From Xiphydria camelus (taxonomy: Eukaryota; Arthropoda; Insecta; Hymenoptera; Xiphydriidae), in NCBI GenBank assembly GCA_963678675.1, contig OY783195.1, positions 11,062,479 to 11,126,478 of the forward strand: a stretch of DNA of 64,000 nt. Direction: 5' to 3'. The number at the start of each line of letters is the position of its first letter. The stretch's first letter is position 1. The notes below the pieces were generated by a model, which saw only the letters and a program-made list of their open reading frames with translations, was not told where the DNA came from and did not search any database. This document shows positions 23,590 to 34,436 of this stretch, in pieces. The translations under genes and the position numbers were made by a program.

Positions 23590-24890
23590 ACAGGCTGAGA
23601 AAATCGACTTTTCCTCACTTGTGCCCATTTCGAGGCCTTTTCCAGCCTATTCTGCCGATATCTGGTGACACCGACCGGGAGTCTGCAGACTGTCAAAAGA
23701 TTGCTTCGTCCAAAGTGGGTCCTTTTTCCAAAGTGATGAACGCAACGTGAAATGAGCCGTCTATACTTCTCTTTATTTTATTTTGAGAAATGGGCATTCG
23801 TGAGAAAAAGTAGTATATGTCATTCGGCGGAAAAAAATCCTCAGATTTTTAAGCCTTCCGCGAGCCTCGTCCCCCCACCATGCCTCGTGTGGCGACTTAA
23901 TTAAATACAGTCTAACAGCCCGTTCACACGATACGGTTTTTTCCCGTTTCGGTATTTTACCGAATCCGTTTTTTTACCGTGTGCTGCAGTGGCGCATACA
24001 TTGAAATGGGCGCGTTCACACGGTACGTCTTCGAAACTCATACGGCAATTTCACCGATTCGATCGAGACTGGCGTTCGGTTTTCGGGGGTCGTGTTCACA
24101 CGATACGGTTTTTTCCCGTTTCGGTAAATTCACCGAATCGGTTTTTTACCGTGTGCTGCAGTGGCGCATACATTTAAATGGGCGCGTTCACACGGTACGT
24201 CTTCGAAACGCATACGGCAATTTCACCGATTCGGTCGCGACTGACATTCGGTCTTGTCACTGAAAACCGAATGGCCCAATTCGGGAAAATAATCAAATCG
24301 GTTGCTAGTGGCAATGTTTATGCATCGAAGTGTTCAGACAGGATAGTTTTCGTACTGATAGGGCTCATGCATGGCCGGGTGATGGCGCGACAATAAACAA
24401 TGATTTTAACCCTTTTAGTACCGGACGACGATATATCGTCGTTCTCTGCACTTGCGAAAAGTGCCAGCGACGATATATCGTTGCGTATGCGATGGCGCCA
24501 TGTTCTTCGCATAATGAAAAGCTCTATCTGAAAATAAATTTATAAAACATTATAAACGATCTAATAACATTGCAAAGTAATGTAATAAAAATTGTTTTTG
24601 AGTATCCTTTGCATTCGCTCGAGCGGCACTGTTTCGACGCCCGGGCGATTGGTTGACACGTCCACTCGACGTGTGCGAAACACTTGCCAGAGCCGTAGCC
24701 GAGATAGGTATAGTGTCAGGGGGCTGAACGATTCGGTAGAATTTTACCGAAACGGTGAAAAACCGTATAGTCTGAACGGGCTGTTCGGTAAAATTACCGA
24801 AACGGTGAAAAACCGCATCGTGTGAACGAAAAAACCGTATCGTGTGAACGGGCTGTAAAAAACCTCGGATCTCCGCCTAATAACATAACG
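23590..24890. repeat. Composite repeat R, copy 1 (interrupted by a MITE)
   Basis: Outside the MITE at 23916-24855 this sequence is the inverted relative of 34437-35140. Shared landmarks are the GAAATGGGCA half-sites, TCATTTCACGTTGCGTT (inverted here), ACTCCCGGTCGG and ACCATGCCTCGTGT. It lies just upstream of the MADF gene start and may contribute its promoter. It is probably a later insertion into the Harbinger element. Confidence 0.75.
23916..24855. mobile_element. 940-bp Harbinger-type MITE (copy 2), TAA target duplication
   Basis: TAA (23913-23915 and 24856-24858) flanks CAGCCCGTTCACACGATACG and its inverse. A module of about 180 bp with GGCGCGTTCACACGGTACGT is tandemly duplicated (near 24009 and 24181). 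The core (24412-24720), with two ACGATATATCGT sites, is the inverse of copy 1. It is inserted in composite repeat R; the matching unfilled site is near 34465-34475. Confidence 0.82.
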
Positions 24891-25211
24891 TAGGTATTAT
24901 TGTTGTCCACTTTCATTTACAAGAGTGTCCGATTTCAATTTTTCTTCTTTTGAAATACTCGGAAAAATGTATAGAACAAAAGTTACATAAAGCCAAAGTG
25001 TGTTTTTCAATTTTTAATAAAAATGTAATTTTTGTACTGCTTCTTTTTACATTTCTCGACAACTATTGAGAAGTTATCGAAACATGCTACGGAAAAAATT
25101 TATAGAATTTCAAGACGAAACGATTGGTTATAATATCATTTTGTTACGATGAATAATTCTGAAGATATTGCATTTTGTATATACATACGCACTGTAGCGC
25201 TCGCGCGCTCT

Positions 25212-25531
25212 TATAAACAAATGCCTCTAACTTCACTAAAAATTGATATTTTTCGATGATTTTTGTTTTGTTTTAAAGGTAATGAAATATTGCAATCACA
25301 TCAGAAACAAAAACTTGTCAATTTTCCGGTTTTAGGCCAGTTATTGAGCGTCAAAAATGCATTTACTCGTTTTAATAGCAAAAACGCTCGAGCAATAACA
25401 GATTATTTCTCTCTGACGCATGAACTCACGTCGCGTTATCCTTGTCGCACCTGCGAGAAACGCTAAACTCGAGCTTCTCGACTCCGAAAAGAAGCAATAC
25501 TCATAGTGAAGAGGCATTTGTTTACAAGAAC
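25212..25531. mobile_element. Possible MITE near the Harbinger right end
   Basis: TAAACAAATGCCTCTAACTTCACTA near 25215 is mirrored by an inverted GTGAAGAGGCATTTGTTTAC near 25507. Boundaries and target duplication are not resolved, and the 67-codon frame inside (25263-25466) has no recognised motif. The stretch 24886-25211 shows nothing else. Confidence 0.4.
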
Positions 25532-25897
25532 GCCCTTTGATCTGTGTTCAAAAACCGACACTCGGTCGGATCGGCACAAGCCAAGCCAAGACAAGCCAAA
25601 CGCCCCCGTTCACACGCTTGTGCTTGTGGATGCTTTCCGAGTCTTGGCAAGCATGTAAACGGCGACCAGCTTCTCCAAGCTCGCGCAAGCGGCCGCAAGA
25701 CAACCCAAACACCCCTGTTCACACGCTTGTGCTTGTGGATGCATGCCGAGGCTTGGCAAGCGTGTAAAGGCCCCATATAAAATTCAGCCCTAACAAGTAC
25801 AATCTTATCGAGCTGTACCTTATCGAGGAGATCTTTCAACGTAATGATTCCGAAATGCTTCTATGCTGTTTTGCAACATTCGCGAATTTATCGAGAA

Positions 25898-26568
25898 ATA
25901 TATGAATCACATATTTCAGAAACCCTGTAAGTACACAGAACCTTACTTTTCAGGAAAGACGAAAAACTAGTAAATAGCCAATTTTTTATTTTTATTGCAA
26001 TTCTAAACATGTGTTAATTTTGGAAAAATATTCTTTCATCGATTTGTATTAATTGTTAGGAAAAAAAAAGTCATTGCTAATGTTATAAACAGATATTTAT
26101 GCTGTAATTACGTGGTTTCTGAATTACATGGTAAATTGCATTAAATTTCCTAGTAAATATTAAGTAAAATTAGCTGATTTAACATTTTTATTCGTGTAAT
26201 GTGCAAGTACAATGTAAACAATTGTTATATGCCCTATTAGTCAAGAATATCTTCTGGGTCATCTTTATTCACCACTGGCCATTCAAAGATTTTATTGTAA
26301 AAGTACTGGACATGGTTACTGTCTGGCAAATACGGTTTGAATTTCTCAATATCTCTCATTTTTTTAACATTAAGAGGTATACGTTTACGGAGTTCCTGCA
26401 CTACACGTCATCATAACATACCTCGAAAATACGATAAGATGCCTAGAAATAGCTGGGTTTCTGCATAAAATGGATGGAGCACCATTTCAAATAGAAGTTC
26501 CAGTTAAAACCTCAATTTTCCTAAAAATGTCACTTACGGGGTTTCTGAAATATGTGATTCATATATTA
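25898..26568. mobile_element. 671-bp TIR element in the palindrome left arm
   Basis: ATATATGAATCACATATTTC near 25899 and its inverse near 26568 continue inward to AGAAACCC / GGGTTTCT and GTAAGT / ACTTAC. The other palindrome arm (27290-27330) lacks this insert. The interior holds no recognised protein. Confidence 0.65.
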
Positions 26569-26574
26569 TGAGTA

Positions 26575-27290
26575 AAGGAATGTTTCTAACATACGGTAAT
26601 GTTCACGAATATTGTAAAATATCGCAGGAATGTTACAGAAAAGTTGCTTGCAAAAACGTACTTTGCGGGGTGCAAATGATGATATTTTGTAATCCATCGT
26701 TACACCAGAGGCGAAGAAGACATGAAATAGAAGTGAGGTACATGTACACCACGTTTGACAAGTCGGTATATAAATTGAAACTTGTGATAGTATAATATGA
26801 AAGAGGAAAAACTTATATCGATAAAGAAAAAATAATAATAAAGTAGTTACTCCATTATTGTAATGCAATTCCATTGTATCACTTATTTTTCTGCTACGAC
26901 TTTAATTGCTGATAGCGAAGAAAAATTAAATTTATTGGTTGATCCATCCACTATCAACAATCAAAGTCGTAGCAGAAAAATAAGGGATATAATGGAATTG
27001 GATTACAATAATAGAGTAACTACTTCATTATTTTTTTTCTTTATCGATATAAGTTTTTCCTCTTTCGTATTATACAATCACAAGTTTCAATTTATATACC
27101 GACTTGTCAAACGTGAAGTGTACATGTACCTCACTTCTATTTCATCTCTTCTTCGCCTCTGGTGTAACGATGGATTACAAAATATCATCATTTGCACCCC
27201 ACAAAGCACGTTCTTACAAGTAACTTTTCTGTAACATTCCTGCGATATTTTACAATATTCGTGAACACTACCGTATGTTAGAAATATATA
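26575..27290. repeat. Large palindrome (arms about 340 bp, loop about 50 bp)
   Basis: Sequence from 26575 (AGTAAAGGAATG...) is repeated inverted up to 27290 at high identity, for example TCAAGTCGGTATATAAATTG-type sequence near 26760 against CAATTTATATACCGACTTGT near 27090. With the outer flanks (17845-17925 plus 25776-25897, against 27290-27500) it is the target into which the Harbinger element jumped. A third, diverged arm copy lies at 28380-28590. Open frames inside are by-products of the symmetry. Confidence 0.85.
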
Positions 27291-27599
27291 CTGCTCGATA
27301 AAAACGTTTCGGAATCATTATGTCGAAAAATCTCCTCGATAAGGTATAGTCCGATAAGATTGTACTTGTTCGGGCTGAATTATATAGGGCTTTTATAATT
27401 ATTTTAGGAAGTTCCAGAAGAATATAGATGCAGCGAAATATCGATGCTCTCTGCTAGAAAGAGTAAGGAATAACTCTCGAACGAATATTCGGGCTATGGC
27501 ACGAAAGGTTAGAATCAGAGGTTAGCAAGTCTACGGGTTCGGAGGATATTAAAGAATATTCATCCATTTAAAAAGTGATGTACGTCCATGCACTCGAGA

Positions 27600-28350
27600 C
27601 AGCAGATCCAGCTCGCCGAATGAACTGATGCAGCAGGTTCTTGGAACAACAAGTGGATAATCCCTCGTTCGAAAGAAACCCCCTCGGGTTCGCATACGAT
27701 TTGTAACAAATTGTAAATAACACAAACAATTTAAAATATACTGAACTAACTAAACGTAGAAACTGAGATTATATTAATCTAAGTTAACCAATTCTAATAA
27801 TGACAGAATTAAGAAAAATGATATATTTCCTCTTTCGTATTATACTACCAATTTTTATATACCGACCTGTTAAATGCAATGAATGCAACTAATGCAACTG
27901 GTTCTTGTTGGAACAAGTGGATGATCCCTCGTTGGAAAGAAACCTCCTCGGGTTCGCAAACGATCTGTAATAAATTGTAAATTACACAATTATATGCAGC
28001 ATTTCACTTTTAAAATATACCGAACTTACTCAGCGTAAAAATTAAGAACCAATTTATATACCGACCTGTCAAATGCAATGAATGCAACTAATGCAACTGG
28101 TTCTTGTTGGAACAACAAGTGGATGATCCCTCGTTCGAAAGAAACCTCCTCGGGTTTGCATACGATCTGTAACAAATTGTAAATTACATAATCATATGCA
28201 GCATTTCACTATTTAAAATATACCGAACTTACTCGAGCGTAGAAATTAATAAACTATATCTGAGTTAATCAATTGTATTCTAATAATGACAGAATTATTA
28301 AAAATGATATATTTCGTCTTTCGTATTATACTACGTTATTCAGCACTTAT
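27600..28350 (+). repeat. Tandem repeat, three diverged copies of about 200-290 bp
   Basis: Each unit contains CTCGTT(C/G)GAAAGAAACC, CCTCGGGTT and TATACCGAACTTACT-like sequence (27670-27760, 27920-28040, 28120-28250). The last unit runs into the diverged palindrome arm at 28380. Non-coding. Confidence 0.7.
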
Positions 28351-28379
28351 CTGCCTAATCGGTATCAGTAATTTCTCAT

Positions 28380-28590
28380 TGACCGTCGTTACACCGGAGA
28401 CGAAGAAGAGATGAAATAGAAGTGAGGTACGTGTATACTTCAGGTTTGACAGGTCGGTGTGTAAATTGGAACTTGTGATAGTACGAAAGAGGAAATATAT
28501 CGATAGAGAAAAATAGTGATAAAGTAATTACTTGATTATTGTAATCCAATTCCATTACATCTCCTATTCTGCCACGGCTTGTATTGATGA
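28380..28590. repeat. Diverged third copy of the palindrome arm
   Basis: Matches 26690-26910 in the same orientation (CGTTACACC.GAG.CGAAGA, GAAATAGAAGTGAGGTAC). From 28591 to 29480 I see no supported gene; a 141-codon minus frame (28376-28801) overlaps the repeat and has no domain. Confidence 0.7.
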
Positions 28591-29482
28591 CTGACAAGAA
28601 GAAAAACCTTCGATTTTTCCCGTGCTCGCATGACCCTGAAAACAATAAATAGAACGAACACAAAGATATTGTCCTTCCATTGTGTGAAAGTGAGGTTAAA
28701 GCTGTCAGATGGCAATTACACTTATCTGATGGCAATTCTCCTGAGACCGTCTCCTTTCTTGCTCCTTTCTTGATGCACAGGCAACTAGAGAAGAATACCA
28801 CTGCACCCGTTCACTATCTCGATATGAAAAAAATCCAAACGATTATCAAGCTATCACATTCACCACTATTGAGATTCACTACTCCGATTACACTGAATTT
28901 TTACTTTTTATTAACAAGCGCGTCCGAGGGTCGAAAAAATGCGAGGGAAATCGTTTCGCGAATGGATATATTTTATTAATTTTGAAAAACAACTAAACAT
29001 TCAAGGAATATATTCTCTCACACACTCTCGCATACATTTGATGGCCTATGCGTGTGGCCGCATCTGTGTACACATTTCCGACCATGGCCGAATATCGCCG
29101 AAGACAGGTGGAATTTTTGTGAGATTTTGACATATACATATCGCCCGAGAAATCGGATTCTTGACTTTTGAGGCGCGAGGAGTGTGGCTTCGCGTTGCTA
29201 AGGAAAAATCTCTGTTAATATGTAACTTACAACATTTACTCTGGTCTCTATCGATAGAGAATAGTCGATTTATATGGCGTAACTAAGCATAGTTTTGGTT
29301 ACAACCGTATATTTATTGAGAAAATTCGATGTTAAAATTGAGGGGCGAAGGGGGGGCAGACATTTTTCCTGTAAAGATACACGGGTGCTCGCGGCGACAG
29401 CGCTAGCGGCGTCGTTCTGACGACTTGAATGAACATGCCGCGAGGCACTACCGTGTCTCTTGATGGCCTCTAAGAACGCATA

Positions 29483-29717
29483 CCGTAATTTCCCACAACT
29501 ATGGTCCTGACCACAAGTATGGTCCAAAATGATTGTTCTTTATATTCGAGGTACGTAAGTACCTACCTAAAGCGGTCTATCCCATCACTTTACTTTCATT
29601 AAGTACTCCCAAGTTTTCGCTAGATGACACCCAATACTGAAATACAGATTTATATTCGTAACAATGCGCATTTGGACCATACTTGTGGTCCAGGACCATA
29701 GTTGTGGGAAATTACGG
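29483..29717. mobile_element. 235-bp MITE with 50-bp TIRs and TA duplication
   Basis: CCGTAATTTCCCACAACTAT and its inverse end at TA on both sides (29481-29482 and 29718-29719). The inverted similarity continues through GGTCC.GACCACAAGTATGG for about 50 bp. Non-coding, typical of a mariner/pogo-type MITE. Confidence 0.8.
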
Positions 29718-29719
29718 TA

Positions 29720-31200
29720 CTACAAGACTTGCAGTGATATTGCACATGGGTTTCGTCTTTGTGACGCCTTGCGCTAGATTTGACTAAGATTATCGACAGA
29801 TGCACAGTCTTGGGCAAAATCTATAGCCATATGCAGAAGCAGACAACTAGTGAACTGCAGCAGACTGTTAATAGCATAAGTACTTATCGAAAATGAGAGG
29901 ATTCGGTTTCATAAATTCAATTTCGAAATATATTAATTTTTTATAATACAAAAGTAATGTAATTATCAACGCCAATACAACAAGCCATCGAAAATTCGAC
30001 TTGCATAACCGGAAGTCCGAGATATCCAGATTTGAATTTCCGTCCATTTGCATTGCATATTCAACATACTAATCAGTAGTAACTGACCCCCCCCCCCCCG
30101 TATGTATGTATGCGTACGTATGCGAGTATGGAAACGTTTCATTTTCTGAAAACATTCTCGTCTGGAGCGTTAAATGTTTCACATTAAAATCCAATTCTGT
30201 GTATGTACACGGTAATCACTAATTTCGCGAGAACCATTTTTAATGAACATTTATAATTGTATGACCGGTTCCAACGTTTAAATTTTCGAAATTAAGTTCT
30301 CTAGAATTTAATTCCTCCATATTACTCTACTTACACTGATAATAAAATATAGATGAATCATGGAGCGTAATAGAGCCCGTGTTACAATATGAGAAAACTT
30401 TTCTTCGACGTGGACAATTATTTCTCCCAATATGTATAGTCCCGCTGAAGCGAGAAGTCAGATTGAAAGAAATAATATTGTTCACATGGAAAAAATATTT
30501 TCCCTAATAAAATCAATGTCATTAGAAAATAAAGTTATATATTAAATGATGTCCACTGTGAATAAAGTAATATCCTTGTGAAATCTTTTTAAACATTACA
30601 AAAGTAAGACTACAATGGGACTTTGTGGCATATCGGTTACATGCTCGTCATATTCTCGAAACCTTCCTATAAAGTGTTGTGCTGTGAGAGACAGTTATAA
30701 TATAATTTTTACGAAATGATTATCAAATCGGAAACAGCTGGTAATAATAATTTTTTATGAATTTTTGTCGCTATTATACGGATACGTTTGCAATGTACAA
30801 AGCGAAAAACTTATTGCTGCAAATTTGCTACCATCTCACATGCTAATATTTTGCTAACATTTGAAGTTAGCAATTGTTGCTATCATTTTGCTACCAATAA
30901 GCTAAGATGACAATTTGATTTCCACATATTGATGACAACATGATTGCAACAGTTACTAATACATGATTGCTTCCAGGTTACTTTTACACGTTTTGTTATC
31001 TGGGTTATTTTCATCTGTTCAACTTATAGCTTGATTTAAATGAGCTCTGTGAATTCGTTGGATTATTTAACTTTCATATATTCATGTACAGAACTTTTCA
31101 GTCATTATTTCCTATGACTGTTAGTAAATACATATATCTCTTAAAGCTTACCGAAAATATCGTTGGATCGAAGCTATCAAACCTCTCAATTTCTACTTGA
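29720..31200. other. Unassigned AT-rich sequence
   Basis: A C-run lies at about 30089-30099. The patch 30820-30990 has repeated TTGCTA(A/C)-type words. No gene or TIR pair could be supported. Confidence 0.4.
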
Positions 31201-31206
31201 ATTTGT

Positions 31207-31475
31207 ATGATATATGAGAAAAATATAACGAAAAGAAGAGATCAGCTGATAGGCCATATATTAAGACATGAGGGACTGCTAAGAGACATCTTAGAAGCAG
31301 AAACGAGAAAAAAGAGAGGTATAGGTAGACCGCGGTTAGACTACATATCGCAAATCGTTAAGGATGTAGGTTGTTCGAAATACAGGGAAATGAAAAGATT
31401 AGCGAAGGATAGGAAAAGATGAAGAATGGTATCAAACCAGTCTTAGGACTGATAACTTTATGATGATGATGATGA
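31207..31475 (+). pseudogene. 3' end of a non-LTR retrotransposon (RTE-like)
   Basis: A 71-codon frame contains RRDQLIGHILRHEG, a GIGRPRLDYI segment and REMKRLAKDR, the C-terminal tail I know from RTE-like reverse transcriptase polyproteins of invertebrates. It is followed by a short 3' region and a (GAT)n tail at about 31460-31474, as expected for such elements. All RT and endonuclease motifs are missing; it is a 5'-truncated, dead-on-arrival copy. Clade assignment is tentative. Confidence 0.65.
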
Positions 31476-31479
31476 GAAA

Positions 31480-32040
31480 GGAATTCAAAGATTTAAATAA
31501 GTTGCCTGCTAATTCAAACCTTTGACTAACAATAAGTAATTCATCCCATTTTGTATCATATTTTTTTACTCACATTTATACTTCATATTTCAAACGTCAA
31601 ATTTTTATATCTACAATTGGTAAACTCTTTGAAAAGAAAATATATTCTTAATTTTTAGACGTTACTGTAGAATGAATTAAGTAAAAAAGAAGTGAAGTGA
31701 TGGTAGTCACTGAAAGTTTAACAGAAATATGGACTGCCAAGGTAAGCTTACAATGGAAACGACGCGTCTGCTCATTACCGAAATGTTACCAGAGAAGATC
31801 GCGCGGTGCAATGCTTGTCCCAGTCCAAATCGTCACAGAAACGATGCGGCTTCATCATTTCTGGTACCGATTTTCAAGTTTGCGTGAATAATTTTAACGA
31901 TCTAATGTCTGATTTCTTTCGAATTATCGAAAATCATAAATTCGTACGCAGTTGTCGAGCTCATTCATGTAGTCGAACGATTTCAACTCCTGTCGTATCG
32001 CGATGCAGGAAACTAATTGTAAGAGGAAAACGACACGACA
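31480..32040. other. Unassigned sequence
   Basis: Two overlapping short open frames (31697-32045) have no recognisable motif. Nothing else was seen. Confidence 0.35.
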
Positions 32041-32044
32041 CTTA

Positions 32045-32947
32045 GGGCCGATTCCACCAACTCTGATTAAATGCTTGATTACCTAATCACGATTATATTT
32101 AATCGGCGTTCTAATCATGATTAACTGCACAATTCGTTCCACCATGAATTTTTAACCCCCGATTATCTAATCATATACCCTCTTCGCAATAAGTTTTGGT
32201 TTTGTTGTAACGGTGATTCTGATTGGTTCATCAACGGAACTTGTAATGGAGTAGGAGGAAAACCTGACGTGATCAACTGACGCGCCGCAAGCCGAGCTCA
32301 GTGAGCTGCCGAAATCTCCAACAGAATTTAAAAAGGAACCAGTTGCATAATACCGGAGAGCAAGCAGGAGTTGTACTCTGGGTGCAATAGCGTGGTTTTT
32401 GAAATGTGCACTCCCTTTATTTAGTAAATACAGAAAATTCTACGCGATTTTTAACGTAATATGATAATGTTGCGATATTTTAAAATAGATTATATATTAT
32501 TTTTAAGAAGTAATTTATCTTTCTGTAGCGTGTTGCAAATTATGTACAATTTCCAGAAGCAAAGCTTCAACACTGTCTTTCGATAACCGAAAACGCGTAA
32601 TGAAATCCAAATCATTCAAAGTTTGGAAATAATTAATTCGTTCCTTAATTAAATGTGGCCTTCTATCAATTTCGATACTATTTTCATCATCAGATGATGA
32701 TAAAATATCGTCGTAAAATAAATTCATGTTCGATATAGTATTGCACAGCAGTGAAACTTCGACTTTGAGGTTATGTTGATCCACGTTAATCACTGGTTAG
32801 GTTCCTAATCGGCCAAAAATGGCTGATTAAGTTCAACGGTGATTATCTCACTTTAATCATGGTTTAAAAATTGGTGGAACGCAAGAGCATGATTAAATTA
32901 AGCTAATCGGGAATTAACAATTTAATCAGAGTTGGTGGTTTCGGCCC
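32045..32947. mobile_element. 903-bp deleted Harbinger element, TTA duplication
   Basis: GGGCCGATTCCACCAACTCT and its near-inverse (AGAGTTGGTGGTTTCGGCCC) are flanked by TTA (32042-32044 and 32948-32950). Diverged subterminal TAATC/GATTA words are frequent on both sides. Only the N-terminal part of a transposase remains, on the minus strand. This is a different subfamily from the 17926-25775 element. Confidence 0.82.
32515..32793 (-). pseudogene. Truncated Harbinger transposase N-terminus
   Basis: A 92-codon frame ending in ERINYFQTLNDLDFITRFRL and SVEALLLEI, which matches the helical N-terminal region preceding the DDE domain in HARBI1-like transposases. The three catalytic motifs are absent, so the protein cannot transpose. 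At 903 bp, the parent element has lost most of the gene. Confidence 0.65.
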
Positions 32948-32950
32948 TTA

Positions 32951-33690
32951 GGCACACAATAACACTCTTTAATATCTAATAACTCGACTCAACTCTTCGG
33001 GGGGACCCGAGTCGAAATTTTGCCCCTATTTTGATGGCCAGAGCCTCTCCATTGAGTAGAAGCTAAGGCATCCAAAGTAGGTTCTCGCTCTGTTATTTTG
33101 CTTCTACTTTGAAGCTAAAGATGGAACAAATTTCCTTAAATTCCACTTTTAGCTTCAAAGTAGGGGCGAAATTTGAACCTCATTTGAATGCCATAGCCTC
33201 TACCAGCTAATCCCTGCATATTATTGCTATTATTATTATTTTGGGAATGAAAATTAGATTAATTGATATATTGATTTTTATCAATTAATAAATAATAATA
33301 TTTAATTCATTAATAACATTTTAATTAATAGCAATAGTAACAATCAAGCAACAAACAATCATGCTACCAATAGCATATCAATTAATAACAATATTAATTA
33401 ATTAATAATAATATTCATCAATTCATATTGAGTAGGTGATTAATATTGAATGAATAATCAATATAATAAAAGAAAGTGTGGTAAGTCTGTGCGTTCCCAT
33501 AAAACTCTGGAACCGCTAATCGTAGCCCCATGGGGGTTATAGGGTATGGTAGCCCTACATCCCCCATCGATGAAGAAGTTTTTGTTTTGGAACTGCAGGG
33601 GTTGGTTCAGAAGATTTAGGGGTTAAAAGGGTGCCGCCCACCAATGGACTTCTTCCAGCGACTATCTCAAGTGCTTTACAGTGTCATAAA
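32951..33690. other. Unassigned sequence with a small inverted repeat
   Basis: GCTTCTACTTTGAAGCTAAA (near 33110) and an inverted TTTAGCTTCAAAGTAGGGGC (near 33150) form a hairpin. The part 33230-33470 is extremely AT-rich (TTAATTAAT words). No gene. Confidence 0.45.
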
Positions 33691-33692
33691 AT

Positions 33693-33857
33693 TTTCAAAA
33701 ATATTTCGGACTCTTCCAGAATGTTCCGGGCCGTTCCAAGATGTTCTAGAATGTTCCAAAATACTCTACAATGTTCCAAAATGTTCAAGAATATTCTAGA
33801 AAGTTCTGAAATGATCTAGAATGATCCAGAACTTTCTAAAAAGTTCTAAAATGTTTT
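33693..33857 (+). repeat. Degenerate 10-11-bp repeat resembling heat-shock elements
   Basis: GAATGTTCC, TTCTAGAA and TTCCAGAA words recur at about 10-11-bp spacing over some 160 bp, giving many alternating GAA and TTC blocks (for example TTCTAGAATGTTCC near 33746). The pattern nGAAnnTTCnnGAA is the binding signature of heat-shock factor. It may be a chance property of the repeat unit. Confidence 0.65.
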
Positions 33858-33859
33858 AG

Positions 33860-34153
33860 CCCACAGAATTTTTAAACTCGTTGAATGTGCCAGGGATGCC
33901 TTTGCACTGTTTGAGATTAAAAAAAGGATCACCAATTATTTTGTTAAGGAATTTAGATTCACCCAGATTATGTAATAGAACAAGAATGACCGTGAAGCAG
34001 TTATCAAACAATATAATCGAAGCACGAATAATGTCGGGAGAACGTAAAGGAGAAACAGTACCTATTTTTATTCCGAGGATACCCCTTATATCCACTGAAC
34101 TGCCGTTTCAATTCAAAAGAATTCAATTTCCAATAGCATATGTAATTGAATAA
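33860..34153 (+). pseudogene. Helitron helicase fragment
   Basis: The frame (beginning in sequence before the first ATG) reads VPGMPLHCLRLKKGSP, LLRNLDSPRLCN and FQFKRIQFPIAY, the region just before the final helicase motifs of Helitron RepHel. It stops before the TINKAQGQ motif. It has one small gap in the VPIFIPRIPL part. No Helitron ends are found around it, so it is an isolated relic. Confidence 0.7.
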
Positions 34154-34436
34154 AGAAGGGAGTGTTCTTTCACCGATGTAAGCGATGTTGTATTGAGAAT
34201 ATGATGACTTAGTTCAGCTTTATGATTTTTGGAGTTGAAAGTTTATCCCTTTAATTTACATTTTGTGGGAACTTACTAGCTTTCCCGAGCAGGGCGAGGG
34301 CCACATATGCTAGTGCTTAAAAAAAGAGAGAGCCGCCACGGGACGCCTGGTAGATGTTAAACATCTGAATGATATTTTAGTGGAAGAATACAGTGCGGGA
34401 TGTGTGGTAAGGGAAATAAGACAAAAAATAGTGTCT

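Larger units (their letters stand above)
17926..25775. mobile_element. Autonomous-type PIF/Harbinger element, 7.85 kb, 3-bp TSD
   Basis: The left end TGACGGCTTTACACGCTTG and the inverse of the right end (TGGGGCCTTTACACGCTTG) are flanked by TAT (17923-17925 and 25776-25778). Subterminal modules are repeated: CAAGCGCATTTGGAAGTCAT twice on the left, and TTCACACGCTTGTGCTTGTG twice on the right. It encodes both proteins of the superfamily, the DDE transposase (plus strand) and a MADF/BESS-type DNA-binding partner (minus strand). A paralogue of the unfilled site lies at about 27370-27470. Later passengers are a piggyBac-like MITE, a TIR element at 22541-23107 and a composite repeat at 23590-24890. 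Confidence 0.85.

Noticed and set aside
28376..28801. 141-codon minus-strand frame
   Set aside because: Mostly the diverged palindrome arm; similar frames arise in each arm by symmetry.
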